DNA of 64,000 nucleotides from assembly GCF_021228795.1 (NCBI RefSeq), contig NZ_CP089309.1:4771501-4835500 (forward strand), read 5' to 3'. A model generated the notes under the pieces. It did not search any database. It saw nothing but the letters and a program-made list of their open reading frames with translations, and was not told where the DNA came from. Shown in pieces: positions 1 through 8,863 of the stretch (its first letter is position 1; the number at the start of each line of letters is the position of its first letter). This DNA is from Thiocapsa bogorovii (GTDB taxonomy: Bacteria > Pseudomonadota > Gammaproteobacteria > Chromatiales > Chromatiaceae). A program made the position numbers and the translations under genes.

Positions 1-1
1 G

Positions 2-316
2 GAGCTGCCGCCGCCGCTGCGCCGCGTTCAGGATCCGCGTGCGGCCTCGCGCGGTGGTGCCGACGCGCCGCAGATCGCCTATCCACCCGAGGGTGCGCGT
101 GTCGAGTTGGGACTCGGTGGAGGTCGGGCCGCCGATCTGGTCTTGCGGGTTCGCGACGGTGTTCCGCCCTTCACCTGGTTCATCGACGGCGCGCCGGTCG
201 CGCGCGAGCCTTACGCCCGCACCGCCCGTTGGACGCCCCGGGGCCCCGGATACGTCGCCATCTCGGTCGTCGATGCCCGCGGCGGTGCATCGAGGGTGAA
301 TGTCTTTCTACAATGA
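2..316 (+). CDS. pbpC: Penicillin-binding protein 1C, C-terminal end (partial)
   Basis: The frame is open at the left edge and ends at a TGA at 314-316, so only about the last 104 residues are present. The visible part carries YPPEGARVEL, then FTWFIDGAPV and a terminal NVFLQ, which is the layout of the small C-terminal beta-rich domain (BiPBP_C) that closes PBP1C proteins. The full protein would be an inner-membrane bifunctional transglycosylase/transpeptidase of peptidoglycan synthesis; its catalytic domains lie outside the window. The call rests on the C-terminal domain only. Confidence 0.75.
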   Translation, partial: ELPPPLRRVQDPRAASRGGADAPQIAYPPEGARVELGLGGGRAADLVLRVRDGVPPFTWFIDGAPVAREPYARTARWTPRGPGYVAISVVDARGGASRVNVFLQ

Positions 317-633
317 TCGGATGTCCCTTTTTCGCGGATGAGCATTGCCCTTGCGCGGCGCACTGGCATTCAGCAAGATTCACCATCACACTTCAGACTA
401 GCGCTGTAGGGTGGACAAGCGAAGCGCAGTCCACCAGCGCCGTCGCGGGATTCGGTGGACTTTGCTTGCGCTCGTCCACACTACGGCCGGTACTATGAAC
501 AACGCCGTTGTCGTCATCGACGATCGATGCGACCACGATGACGACAACGACGACCTCATTGATATCCGACGGTTTCGGAATCTCTGCACCGCAACACTCG
601 CCGAGGTTGGCGCCAATCCCGGAGCCCGTCATC
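317..633. other. Intergenic stretch between pbpC and the DUF29 gene
   Basis: No convincing gene. It holds one palindromic repeat (406-484, listed separately) and a low-complexity run around 525-550 rich in GACGA/ACGAC triplets. The frame that enters the DUF29 gene stays open through this run, but the encoded Thr/Ser-rich leader is unlike the family, so I treat it as untranslated. Confidence 0.5.
406..484. repeat. Palindromic intergenic repeat (GTAGGGTGGAC type)
   Basis: The left arm begins GTAGGGTGGACAAGCGAAGC and the right arm ends GCGCTCGTCCACACTAC. The arms are near-reverse-complements, with internal GTCCACC/GGTGGAC, so the 79-bp unit can fold into a long imperfect hairpin. It resembles the REP/BIME-like repeats common between genes in gammaproteobacteria, and its GTAGGGTG start is shared with the REPs near 51.6 kb. 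Confidence 0.7.
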
Positions 634-1098
634 ATGTCTCAAACGCTTTACGATCAGGATTTGTACGACTGGTCCATGCAAACAGCCCGCCTGTTGCGAG
701 AAGGGCGCTATGCCGAGATCGACGCGCTGCATCTCGCGGAGGAAGTGGAGTCGATGGGCAAGAGTGAGCGCCGAGCCTTGGAGCATCGTCTCGTGGTGTT
801 GCTCGTTCATCTCCTGAAATGGGAGCACCAGCCGGAACAACGCTCGAAGAGCTGGCAGCGGACCTTGATCGAACAGCGCAAGCAGGTCGCCAAACTCCTG
901 GACGACAGCCCGAGCCTGAAGCCTCGTCTGCTTGACCTGCTCGTCGATGCCTACGACAGCGCAGTTCGCTGGGCGGCCGATGAAACCGGGATGGACGAGA
1001 GCGATTTCCCGCAGGATTGTCCCTATGGCGGGGAGCAGGTCCTCGATCCTTCATTTTTTCCTGGCCCCGAAGCAAACGATGTGCCCCGACGTGTCTGA
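634..1098 (+). CDS. DUF29 family protein
   Basis: A 154-residue protein starting at ATG 634 (MSQTLYDQDLYDW). The early DLYDW segment, the central ALEHRLVVLLVHLLKWEHQP and a C-terminal region ending in a proline/aspartate-rich DPSFFPG tail match the DUF29 family, which is widespread in cyanobacteria and proteobacteria. The family has no firmly assigned biochemical role. The start was chosen where family similarity begins; the upstream in-frame stretch is low complexity. It overlaps the next gene by 20 bases, which suggests translational coupling. Confidence 0.8.
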   Translation: MSQTLYDQDLYDWSMQTARLLREGRYAEIDALHLAEEVESMGKSERRALEHRLVVLLVHLLKWEHQPEQRSKSWQRTLIEQRKQVAKLLDDSPSLKPRLLDLLVDAYDSAVRWAADETGMDESDFPQDCPYGGEQVLDPSFFPGPEANDVPRRV

Positions 1099-1582
1099 CA
1101 CCTCCTCGCCGCGACGGACCACGGCCCTGCTCTGGGTCATCGCCGTCCTGCTGCTCGTTGCCGTTGTCGCGGTGGCCGTCTACAAAGCCTGGCCTCTGCT
1201 GAACCCAACGCTGGCCGAGGTCGCACAGCTTGATCCGAGCTGCGATCTGCGCGCCGGACCCTGTGATGCGCGGTTTGCCGGCGGGGAGAGCGTGCGCTTT
1301 GCGATCGAGCCGCAGACTATCCCGGTCGTGACGCCGTTGCGGCTTCTCGTGCAGACGACCGGCTTCGAGGTTCGTGCGGTGGAGGTCGATTTCGCCGGTG
1401 TGGACATGAACATGGGGTACAACCGCACTGGCCTGGAGTCGGTCGGGCCGGGCCTTTACGAAGGGCAGGGGACCTTGCCGGTGTGCGTGCGGGCGCGCAT
1501 GGAGTGGGAGGCGCGGGTGTTGGTTCACACGGCCGAGGGGATCTCGGCGGCGCCGTTTCGATTCGAGACGCGGAGGGATTGA
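1079..1582 (+). CDS. Single-pass membrane-anchored hypothetical protein (YtkA/FixH-like)
   Basis: A 167-residue protein with one N-terminal membrane segment (about residues 17-37, rich in Leu/Val/Ala) and a periplasmic domain. That domain contains VDFAGVDMNMGYNR and PGLYEGQGTLPVC, then a closing beta-rich stretch. This layout, with a methionine-rich MNMG segment and a PG-Y-EG turn, recalls YtkA/FixH-like domains found beside copper or cytochrome oxidase assembly genes, but no such neighbour is visible. ATG 1079 overlaps the DUF29 stop; GTG 1091 is an alternative start. No confident function. Confidence 0.6.
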   Translation: MCPDVSDTSSPRRTTALLWVIAVLLLVAVVAVAVYKAWPLLNPTLAEVAQLDPSCDLRAGPCDARFAGGESVRFAIEPQTIPVVTPLRLLVQTTGFEVRAVEVDFAGVDMNMGYNRTGLESVGPGLYEGQGTLPVCVRARMEWEARVLVHTAEGISAAPFRFETRRD

Positions 1583-1917
1583 GTCGCGTTCGGGGTTTCC
1601 TGAGTCGTTCGCGTGCGGGATTGGACTGGTCGCCTTGACAGGTGGTTGGAGACGCGATCCAAGCGTTTTTTCGTTTTTCGGATCGGCACGGTCAAAATAA
1701 GACGGTGTCTAGACGACTCGATACCCGTAGGTTGTGCTGACGATAGGAAGCACCACTTGCGACGACGGTTGGTTGTGCCTTGCACGGCTCGGCAAGACCT
1801 GCATCGCCGGGGTGAGATTGCGAAACCTGGCAGGGCGCCGACGCCGGGGATGCCGGGGTTCGCTCTGCTCACCCCAGCCTACCCGTAGATCAAGGTGTTC
1901 ACCTTGTTTCTTGATCG
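1583..1917. other. Intergenic stretch with a dispersed repeat
   Basis: No gene seen. It lies between the convergent ends of the membrane protein and the amidase. Its right part (1820-1925) is a dispersed repeat that recurs at 34924-35030. The rest (1583-1819) has no recognisable signal. Confidence 0.5.
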
Positions 1918-1925
1918 TTACGACC
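1820..1925. repeat. Dispersed repeat, copy 1 of 2 in this window
   Basis: About 106 bp that aligns with 34924-35030 over nearly its whole length. Shared blocks include GGCAGGGCGCC, GGGGATGCCGGG, TTCGCTCTGCTCACCCC and AGGTGTTCACCTTGTTTCT. Its right end runs into the stop codon of the minus-strand amidase gene (TAA read from 1918-1920). Confidence 0.8.
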
Positions 1926-2814
1926 GGTCCCGATAGCGGCGGGTCAGGTCGCCGTAGGCGTCGATGCGGCGGTCGCGCAGGAAGGGCCAGAGACGGCGAA
2001 CTTGCTCGGTGCGGGCCGGGTCGATCTGCGCAAGCAGGATCTGCGGATTCTGATCGCCGGCCTGTGCGAGCATCTCGCCTTGGGGACCGCAGACGAAGGA
2101 ATGACCCCAAAACCGTGCGCCGGCCGTCGCGCCACTCGGGTCGGGCTCGAATCCGACCCGATTGCAGGCCGCGACAGGCAGGGCATTCGCGATCGCGTGA
2201 CTGCGCTGGATCCCGACCCATGCCTCGCGCTGGCGCACTTGCTCGTCCGGCCCGTCGTTGGGGTCCCAGCCGATCGCGGTCGGGTAAAGCAGGATCTCCG
2301 CCCCTGCCAACGCCATCAGACGGGCGGCCTCCGGATACCATTGATCCCAACACACCAAGACGCCCAGGCGTCCGACCGAGGTGTCGATCGGCTCGAAGCC
2401 GAGGTCGCCGGGCGTGAAATAGAACTTCTCGTAGTAGCCCGGATCCTCGGGGATGTGCATCTTGCGATAGACGCCGGCGAGCCGTCCGTCGCTGTCCAAA
2501 ACCACGGCCGTGTTGTGATAGAGCCCCGGGGCGCGGCGCTCGAACAGCGAGGCGACAATGACCACGCCGAGCTCGCCCGCCAAAGCGCCGAGGCGTGCGG
2601 TGCTCGGGCCCGGGATCGGCTCGGCGAGATCGAAGTTGGCCGGGTCTTCGGTCTGGCAGAAGTAAGCGCTGTTGTGGAGCTCCTGGAGCAGAACGAGACG
2701 CGCACCACTCGCGACGGCCTCGAGGATTCCCCGCTCGCAGGCATCGAGATTCGCCGCGACGCTTCCGTAATCGGTTTCCTGCACGAGTGCGATGGTGAAC
2801 GGGGACCCCGACAT
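1918..2814 (-). CDS. aguB: N-carbamoylputrescine amidase (carbon-nitrogen hydrolase)
   Basis: A 298-residue cytosolic nitrilase-superfamily enzyme expected to split N-carbamoylputrescine into putrescine, CO2 and ammonia, the last step of the agmatine route to putrescine. The catalytic triad is visible: Glu45 in LLQELHNSAYF, Lys118 in YRKMHIPEDPG and Cys155 in VLVCWDQWYPEAAR. The HIPEDPGYYEKFYF block is typical of the AguB subgroup. Length fits the family. No agmatine deiminase gene is seen next to it. Its TAA stop lies at the edge of a dispersed repeat. Confidence 0.88.
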   Translation of the reverse strand: MSGSPFTIALVQETDYGSVAANLDACERGILEAVASGARLVLLQELHNSAYFCQTEDPANFDLAEPIPGPSTARLGALAGELGVVIVASLFERRAPGLYHNTAVVLDSDGRLAGVYRKMHIPEDPGYYEKFYFTPGDLGFEPIDTSVGRLGVLVCWDQWYPEAARLMALAGAEILLYPTAIGWDPNDGPDEQVRQREAWVGIQRSHAIANALPVAACNRVGFEPDPSGATAGARFWGHSFVCGPQGEMLAQAGDQNPQILLAQIDPARTEQVRRLWPFLRDRRIDAYGDLTRRYRDRS

Positions 2815-2880
2815 GACGCCGACCTCCGAAAACGATGGATCCAGATGTGTGACTGACCGAACGCGACGCGCAGGGGACGG

Positions 2881-3357
2881 TCAAGCCAGCGGATGCACGG
2901 ATGCAAAGGTCGCCGCCTGTCCTTGAAGCCGTCCCTCTTGATCGATCAGATTCCAAACGACGGCTCCATCGATGCGAAACCGCCGGCCGCTCGAGGATAC
3001 GCGCACCCCGCTGTAATCGTCGATGAAGCCGTGGGCGTTCACCTGCGCGAGCAGGCGTGCACGCTCCTCCCGATCCGGTGCCTCGGCGGTGAAGCGCGAG
3101 GGCATCCGCGTGAGCTGCTCCCAGTCGAGCTCGAACAGATCCAGAACCCGTCGGTTGCCGTAGGTCAGGATCGGATCCGGATCGGCCGTGTGCGACAGGA
3201 GCGCAAAAGGCGCCTCGAACAGGCACCGTGCGGCCTCGCGGTCGTCCAAACCGGGGTCGATCAGATCGCGGCCTGTGAGGCGTCGATAGCTCGTGCGCAG
3301 GAGTCGGGCATGGTCGCAGAGGAAGTCATTGGACGGGTCGGGGTGGGGGAAGGGCAT
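2881..3357 (-). CDS. MEKHLA (PAS-like) domain protein
   Basis: A 158-residue protein that appears to consist of one PAS-like MEKHLA domain. Typical segments are LLRTSYRRLTGRDL near the N terminus, a central ILTYGNRRVLDLFELDWE and PSRFTAEAPDREERARLL. PAS folds sense small ligands or redox state, but a stand-alone MEKHLA protein has no established role and no output domain is fused. It lies 66 bases upstream of the amidase on the same strand and may be co-transcribed with it. Confidence 0.8.
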   Translation of the reverse strand: MPFPHPDPSNDFLCDHARLLRTSYRRLTGRDLIDPGLDDREAARCLFEAPFALLSHTADPDPILTYGNRRVLDLFELDWEQLTRMPSRFTAEAPDREERARLLAQVNAHGFIDDYSGVRVSSSGRRFRIDGAVVWNLIDQEGRLQGQAATFASVHPLA

Positions 3358-3479
3358 GACCTGATCATCCTGTCGAAATTCGAAGGGGCAGGCTCACCGT
3401 TTGAGCCTCCGCCCTGTTAGTCTCTGCGGGATTCGGGGTCGGCAATCAGACCCCTCTGTTCCCGGATCCACGAGCGCGC

Positions 3480-4256
3480 ATGGCCAATTTCCAGACCCAT
3501 CTCAACGGCGGCATCTTCGTCAGCGTTGCCGCCGTGCTCGGCTTACATGGCGCCGGACTGGTCGAGCAGGGCGCAACGCTCGGCTATTTTGCACTGGGTG
3601 TCGCCGGGAGTCTCCTTCCGGACATCGATGCCGATGCCTCCAAGCCCGTGCGTGCCTTCTTCAATGTGCTCGGGGTTGCGGTCGCCTTCGCGATGACGCT
3701 CCCGCTGATCGGTCGGTTTCTTCCGCTGGAGGTCGCGCTCATCTGGGTCGGCGTCTTTCTCTGCGTGCGCTATCTGATCTTCGAGCTCTTCGCGCGGGTG
3801 ACGGTTCACCGCGGCATTTGGCATTCCTGGCTCGGGATCGCGGCGGCGGCTCTGGCCACCGTCAACATCGCCTACTGGATGATGGAGCGGTCTGCGGAAG
3901 CAGCCTGGGTTGCCGGTCTCATGGTCGGGATCGGCTACCTGACGCACCTCGTCCTGGACGAGCTTTACAGCGTCGATCTGCTGAACAGTCGGGTGAAGCG
4001 GTCGTTCGGAACCGCGCTCAAGCCCTTCAGTCTTGCCGATCCTCGGAGCAGCCTCGGGATGCTGGCCGTCGTCGTTGCGTTGGCGTGGTTCGCGCCTGCG
4101 CTCGACTGGGGTTTGCTTCCGGCGGAAGGCCTGCCGCGGGTGGCCGTCGTTCTCGCCAACCGTATGGTCGAGGCGCTCGGGGGCGTGGTCGACGGAACCG
4201 GTCTGCTTCTGCAGTCACTGATCGATTGGATCCGCACGGGGGCTGCTCACCTGTGA
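3480..4256 (+). CDS. YdjM-type membrane-bound metal-dependent hydrolase family protein
   Basis: A 258-residue protein with about five hydrophobic segments. The N-terminal MANFQTHLNGG, the motif GSLLPDIDAD, VTVHRGIWHS and the later GYLTHLVLDELYSVDL form the His/Asp pattern of the YdjM/DUF457 family (annotated as inner-membrane metal-dependent hydrolases; E. coli YdjM is LexA-regulated). The substrate is unknown. It is transcribed away from the MEKHLA gene across a short divergent spacer. No SOS box was recognised. Confidence 0.78.
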   Translation: MANFQTHLNGGIFVSVAAVLGLHGAGLVEQGATLGYFALGVAGSLLPDIDADASKPVRAFFNVLGVAVAFAMTLPLIGRFLPLEVALIWVGVFLCVRYLIFELFARVTVHRGIWHSWLGIAAAALATVNIAYWMMERSAEAAWVAGLMVGIGYLTHLVLDELYSVDLLNSRVKRSFGTALKPFSLADPRSSLGMLAVVVALAWFAPALDWGLLPAEGLPRVAVVLANRMVEALGGVVDGTGLLLQSLIDWIRTGAAHL

Positions 4257-4405
4257 CGGCTCGGCGCAATTCGGGTGGACCGCCGGGCGGAGCGCCGGGT
4301 GGATGTTGTTGGCTTGTTGGCTCCCCTGGTCGCGAGTAGCATCTCCTGCGGCTCGGCGCGGTGCCGAGACCTTTGTCTTGGATAGAAGATCGAGGTGACC
4401 ACGCG

Positions 4406-4762
4406 ATGAAATATTATCTCGGAGCTGTCTGTCTTCTCATGGGTGCCTGGTTGGTCTATCAGGCGTTGACACATCGACGTGCCGTGATCGGCGCCCGCGA
4501 GCGCGCCGCAGCGGAGAACCGCGAGCAGAAGATCCACCGGAACCTGGAAGGCATGCGGCTCGGCCTTGCACCGCTTTACGTCATGGGGATCCTTTTCACG
4601 GGGCTGGTTTTGGCTGCGATCTGGTTCGTCGTCGACCGCGAGCGGGTCTTATCCGTGCTCGATATCCTCGGGTTCCTGATGGTCCTTGGAGCTTACGCCT
4701 TCTGGATGGCCGTACGGATCCAATACAGCCCGATCGGGTTGGAGTCGAAGCAGACCGAATGA
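4406..4762 (+). CDS. Small two-helix inner-membrane protein, unknown function
   Basis: A 118-residue protein starting at ATG 4406, preceded by a GAGGTG ribosome-binding site at about 4392. One hydrophobic segment is at the N terminus (MKYYLGAVCLLMGAWLVYQ). Two more lie in the C-terminal half, around GILFTGLVLAAIWFVV and VLDILGFLMVLGAYAFWMAV. Between them is a charged, arginine-rich loop. I do not recognise the family. It precedes the HlyD/ABC exporter genes by about 80 bases and might belong to the same transcript. Confidence 0.6.
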   Translation: MKYYLGAVCLLMGAWLVYQALTHRRAVIGARERAAAENREQKIHRNLEGMRLGLAPLYVMGILFTGLVLAAIWFVVDRERVLSVLDILGFLMVLGAYAFWMAVRIQYSPIGLESKQTE

Positions 4763-4845
4763 GCGCCTTCTGATGTGCGTTGCGGTTCGGGTCTCGGACG
4801 CGCCGCGGTCCGCCCGAGACCGACTCGCCGACGGCTTCTGCCGGG

Positions 4846-5988
4846 ATGTCCTTGATGAAGAAGATCCTGATACCGATTGTCGTTCTTGCACTCGCCGTCG
4901 GCGGTTATCTCCTGTACCGGGTCGAACATGCCCCCGCGGATGACTCGGACCGTCTGACGCTTTACGGAAACATCGACGTGCGCCTGGTCAACCTGGCCTT
5001 CGAGGTCAGCGGACGGATCCAAACCATGCCGGTTTCCGAGGGCGCGCGGGTGGAGGCAGGGCAGGTCCTCGCGGGCCTGGACGCTCGGCGCCTCGCGTTG
5101 GCCCGCGAGGTCGCGAGTGCCGAGGTCGAGGCCCAGCGCGCCGAGCTCGATAAGCTCATCTCGGGTCCGCGTCGCGAGGAGATCGAGAAGCTGCGCGCCG
5201 ACGTGGAGGCCGCGCGCACCGAGGCCGCCAACGCCAAACGCCATGCCGAGCGCACCAAAGGAATGGCCGATCGTAAGATGGCCTCGCCGCAGGAGTACGA
5301 CAACGCGCGCACCGAGTCCGAGGCCGCCGAGGCCCGGGCCGAGGCCGCGCGCGCCGCCTTGGATCTCGCCTTGGCGGGCAGTCGCGCGGAGGACATCGCC
5401 CGCGCCCGCGCCACCCTTGCGGCCTTGGAGGCTGCCCTCGACGAGGCGGATCTGAACCTGGCATACGCCACCCTCCTCGCGTCGGGTCCAGGAGTGGTGC
5501 AGAATCGGATCCTCGAGCCCGGTGACATGGCCTCGCCCGATCGCCCGGTCTACACCATCGCCCTGAACGAGCCCTTGTGGGCCCGGGTTTATCTCGCCGA
5601 GCCGGACCTGGGGCGCGTGCGACAGGGTCAACCCGCGCAGGTGTTCAGCGACAGCTTCCCCGGACGGTCCTATTCGGGATGGGTCGGCTATATCTCGCCG
5701 AGCGCCGAGTTCACACCCAAGACGGTCCAGACCACCGAGCTGCGCGCCGATCTGGTCTACCAGGCCCGCATCTATGTCTGCAATCCGGCCGGCGAGCTGC
5801 GCCAGGGGATGCCGGTGACGGTCGAGATCGACCTGACGCGCGAGCCGATGGCCTCGCCGGGGTGCGTGCCCGGGTCGGATGCCGACTCGACCGGTCCCGC
5901 GTCCGGGTCCACGTCCGGGTCGAGCCCAGTCGAGTCACCGGACGCGTCGGGGGCAGCCGACGCGCCCATCCCGTCGGGGCGGCCCTGA
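4846..5988 (+). CDS. HlyD-family periplasmic adaptor of an ABC exporter (YbhG-like)
   Basis: A 380-residue membrane-fusion protein. An N-terminal anchor (LIPIVVLALAVGGYLLY) is followed by a biotinyl-lipoyl half-motif around VSGRIQTMPVSEGARVEAGQ. A long alanine/glutamate-rich coiled-coil hairpin follows (roughly residues 85-205), then the second half and a beta-barrel segment (RVYLAEPDLGRVRQGQPAQV). The C terminus ends in an unusual Ser/Gly/Pro/Asp-rich tail. It should bridge the inner-membrane ABC exporter and an outer-membrane channel. ATG 4846 is preferred; MKK at 4855 is possible. Gene order matches ybhG-F-S-R. Confidence 0.85.
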   Translation: MSLMKKILIPIVVLALAVGGYLLYRVEHAPADDSDRLTLYGNIDVRLVNLAFEVSGRIQTMPVSEGARVEAGQVLAGLDARRLALAREVASAEVEAQRAELDKLISGPRREEIEKLRADVEAARTEAANAKRHAERTKGMADRKMASPQEYDNARTESEAAEARAEAARAALDLALAGSRAEDIARARATLAALEAALDEADLNLAYATLLASGPGVVQNRILEPGDMASPDRPVYTIALNEPLWARVYLAEPDLGRVRQGQPAQVFSDSFPGRSYSGWVGYISPSAEFTPKTVQTTELRADLVYQARIYVCNPAGELRQGMPVTVEIDLTREPMASPGCVPGSDADSTGPASGSTSGSSPVESPDASGAADAPIPSGRP

Positions 5989-6013
5989 GGGCCGGACGAC
6001 CCGGATCCGACCC

Positions 6014-7729
6014 ATGTCCGATTGCCCATTGCGCGCCCTGGATGTCCGCAAGAGCTTCTTCGTCGGCGCTCGCCGTATCCGTGCGCTGGACGGCGTCAGC
6101 CTTGAAGTGAAGCCCGGTGTGGTGACCGGGCTGATCGGTCCCGACGGTGCGGGCAAGACCACCTTCATGCGCCTGGCGTCGGGATTGCTCGCTCCGGATG
6201 GCGGCCGCATCGAGGTCTTGGGTCTGGATGCGACCGGCGATGCACTCGCGGTTCAGTCCAGGATCGGGTACATGCCCCAGCGCTTCGGGCTCTACGAAGA
6301 CTTGAGTGTCCGCGAGAACCTCGACCTCTACGCCGACCTCCAGGGTGTGCCTGCCGCGGATCGTCCCGCCCGGCACGCGCGCCTGATGGAGATGACGGGC
6401 CTCGGTCCGTTCGGGGCTCGTCTGGCCGGACAGCTCTCGGGCGGCATGAAACAGAAGCTGGGTTTGGCCTGCACGCTCGTGAATCCGCCACGTCTGCTCT
6501 TGCTCGACGAGCCGACGGTCGGCGTCGATCCGGTCTCGCGCCGAGAGCTGTGGGCGATCGTCGATCGGCTGGTGGCGGAGGAGGGGATGAGCCTGCTGCT
6601 CTCCACGGCCTATCTCGACGAGGCGCAACGTTGCGCTCAGGTCGTCCTCATCCATCAGGGACGCGTCATCGATCAGGGACCGCCCGGCCGGTTCAGCGCA
6701 CCGTTGCGCGGCCGCACCTTCCGTGTCAAGGGTGCGCCCGCCGGACGGCGGCGCCTTCAGGCGCGTCTGGCCGCCCTGCCCGGGGTGCTGGATGCCGTCC
6801 TCCAGGGCGATGCGGTGCGCGTGGTCATGGCCGAGGGCGCGCGGCCCGCCGTGGCCGATACCGCCGATGATCCGGTCCGGTGGGAACCCGTGGAGCCGCG
6901 CTTCGAGGATGGCTTCGTCGCCTTGCTGAGCCAGGGTCGCGACAAGATCGAGCTGCCCGAGATCAAAACGGCGGTGTCGCGTTTCTCGGGCGATGCGATC
7001 GTCACCGAGGGACTCACCCGACGGTTCGGCGACTTCGTTGCCGTCGATGGCTTGAGCGTCGCGGTGCATGCCGGAGAGGTCTTCGGCCTGCTCGGCGCCA
7101 ACGGCGCCGGGAAGACGACCACCTTCCGGATGCTCTGCGGTCTGCTTCCGCCCAGCGAAGGGCGGGCACGGGTGGCCGGGGTCGATCTACGGCATGCACC
7201 GGCCGAGGCACGGGCGCGCGTCGGTTACATGTCGCAGCGGTTCTCGCTCTACACCAACCTGTCGGCCATGCAGAATCTGAATTTCTTCGCGCGGGCCTAT
7301 GGCCTGCGCGGCGCGAGCGCCCGCGACCGGGTCGCCTGGGCGCTGGATGCCTTCGGGCTCGCGGAACTCGCCGGGGCGGAGAGCGGGTCCCTGCCGCTGG
7401 GCTACAAACAGCGTCTGGCGATGGCCGCCGCGCTGATGCACGAGCCGGATATCCTCTTTCTCGACGAGCCGACGTCCGGTGTGGACCCGCTTGCGCGTCG
7501 CGAGTTCTGGTCGCGGATCAACGCCTTGGCCGAGGGCGGGGTCACCGTCCTGGTGACCACGCACTTCATGGAAGAGGCCGAGTATTGCGATCGTCTGGCC
7601 GTCATGGCGGCGGGAGAGGTGTTGGCCTTGGGCACACCGAGCGAGATCAAGGCCCGGGCGGCGACGCCCGAGGTACCGCAACCGGACCTCGAGCAGGCCT
7701 TCATCACCTTGATCGAGGCGCACGCCTGA
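6014..7729 (+). CDS. ybhF: ABC exporter ATPase with two fused nucleotide-binding domains (YbhF-like)
   Basis: A 571-residue protein with two complete ABC ATPase domains in tandem. The first has Walker A GPDGAGKTT, signature LSGGMKQK and Walker B LLLLDEPTVGVDP. The second has Walker A GANGAGKTT, a divergent signature LPLGYKQR and Walker B ILFLDEPTSGVDP. Paired domains in one chain, next to an HlyD protein and two ABC-2 permeases, are the YbhF arrangement. It powers export of an unidentified substrate. Start at ATG 6014, 25 bases after the adaptor gene. Confidence 0.88.
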   Translation: MSDCPLRALDVRKSFFVGARRIRALDGVSLEVKPGVVTGLIGPDGAGKTTFMRLASGLLAPDGGRIEVLGLDATGDALAVQSRIGYMPQRFGLYEDLSVRENLDLYADLQGVPAADRPARHARLMEMTGLGPFGARLAGQLSGGMKQKLGLACTLVNPPRLLLLDEPTVGVDPVSRRELWAIVDRLVAEEGMSLLLSTAYLDEAQRCAQVVLIHQGRVIDQGPPGRFSAPLRGRTFRVKGAPAGRRRLQARLAALPGVLDAVLQGDAVRVVMAEGARPAVADTADDPVRWEPVEPRFEDGFVALLSQGRDKIELPEIKTAVSRFSGDAIVTEGLTRRFGDFVAVDGLSVAVHAGEVFGLLGANGAGKTTTFRMLCGLLPPSEGRARVAGVDLRHAPAEARARVGYMSQRFSLYTNLSAMQNLNFFARAYGLRGASARDRVAWALDAFGLAELAGAESGSLPLGYKQRLAMAAALMHEPDILFLDEPTSGVDPLARREFWSRINALAEGGVTVLVTTHFMEEAEYCDRLAVMAAGEVLALGTPSEIKARAATPEVPQPDLEQAFITLIEAHA

Positions 7730-7730
7730 C

Positions 7731-8858
7731 ATGGGCGCCCGACCACGAGCCCTGCGTCTGCGCGGCTTGTTGCGCAAGGAGTCGCTGCAGATCCTGCGCG
7801 ATCCATCCAGTCTCGCGATTGCTTTTGTCTTGCCCGTGTTCTTGCTGCTGCTCTTCGGCTACGGGGTCTCGTTGGACTCCAAGCATGTCCCGATCGGTCT
7901 AGTGATCGAGCAACCGAGCGCGGAGACGCAATCCTTTCTCGGCGCCTTTCAGCAATCGGTCTACTTCGTGCCCCGCCTCTATCCGACGCTCCAGGAGGGG
8001 CGTGCCGCCTTGCGGACCCATGCGGTGAGCGGGATCGTCGTGCTCGACGGAGATTTCGCCCAACGTCTGAAAGGCGATCGCGACGCGCCGATCCAGGTCA
8101 TCGTCAGCGGCACGGACGCCAACTCTGCCCGACTGCTCGAGGGCTATGTGCAAGGGGTCTGGTCAAGCTGGCTGGAACGCGAGGCGCAGGCGCGCCGGAT
8201 CCCGCTGCCGGTGGCCGTCGAGCCGGTGATCCGCATCTGGTTTAATCCGGAGTTGGCCAGTCGCAACTATCTCGTCCCGGGGTTGCTGGTGGTCAATATG
8301 ACCCTGGTGGGTGCCCTGTTGACCGCGCTGGTCTTCGCGCGCGAATGGGAGCGCGGCACCTTGGAGGCGCTGATGGTCACGCCCGTAACCATCGAGGAGA
8401 TCCTGATCGGGAAGTTGCTGCCCTATTTTGTCCTGGGGATGGGCGGGATGGTGCTGTCCGTGATCATGGCCCTGTTTCTGTTCGAGGTGCCGATGCGTGG
8501 GTCCTTTTGGATCTTGGCGATCTGCTCGACCCTCTTCCTGCTCGCTGCGCTGGGCATGGGGCTGCTGATCTCGATCGTGACGCGCAATCAATTCGTCGCC
8601 GGGATGATCGCGATCATCACGACCTTTTTGCCGGCCTTCCTGCTCTCGGGCTTCCTGTTCGATATCGGCAGTATGCCGCCCGTGGTCCAGGCGATTACCC
8701 ACATCGTCGCCGCGCGCTACTTCGTGGCCATCCTACAGAGCCTCTTTCTCGCCGGGGACATCTGGACGCTGATCCTGCCCAACGCCGCGGCGCTCGCCTT
8801 GATGGCGGCCTTCTTCCTCGGACTGAGCCGTCGCCTGCTGCGCAAGCGCATCGAGTAG
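7731..8858 (+). CDS. ybhS: ABC-2 type exporter permease (YbhS-like)
   Basis: A 375-residue inner-membrane protein of the ABC-2 family. One membrane segment near the N terminus (FVLPVFLLLLFGYGVSLD) is followed by a large periplasmic loop, then five C-terminal segments starting at LVPGLLVVNMTLVGALLTAL. The coupling-helix motif REWERGTLEALMVTPV sits after the second segment, as in this family. The ATG lies one base after the ATPase stop codon, so translation is almost certainly coupled. It forms the channel with the next gene product. Confidence 0.87.
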   Translation: MGARPRALRLRGLLRKESLQILRDPSSLAIAFVLPVFLLLLFGYGVSLDSKHVPIGLVIEQPSAETQSFLGAFQQSVYFVPRLYPTLQEGRAALRTHAVSGIVVLDGDFAQRLKGDRDAPIQVIVSGTDANSARLLEGYVQGVWSSWLEREAQARRIPLPVAVEPVIRIWFNPELASRNYLVPGLLVVNMTLVGALLTALVFAREWERGTLEALMVTPVTIEEILIGKLLPYFVLGMGGMVLSVIMALFLFEVPMRGSFWILAICSTLFLLAALGMGLLISIVTRNQFVAGMIAIITTFLPAFLLSGFLFDIGSMPPVVQAITHIVAARYFVAILQSLFLAGDIWTLILPNAAALALMAAFFLGLSRRLLRKRIE

Positions 8859-8863
8859 TCGCC

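Noticed and set aside
632-1528. Minus-strand open frame of about 300 codons across the DUF29 and membrane-protein genes.
   Set aside because: Composition is His/Arg/Pro-rich antisense; both plus-strand genes have family or topology support.
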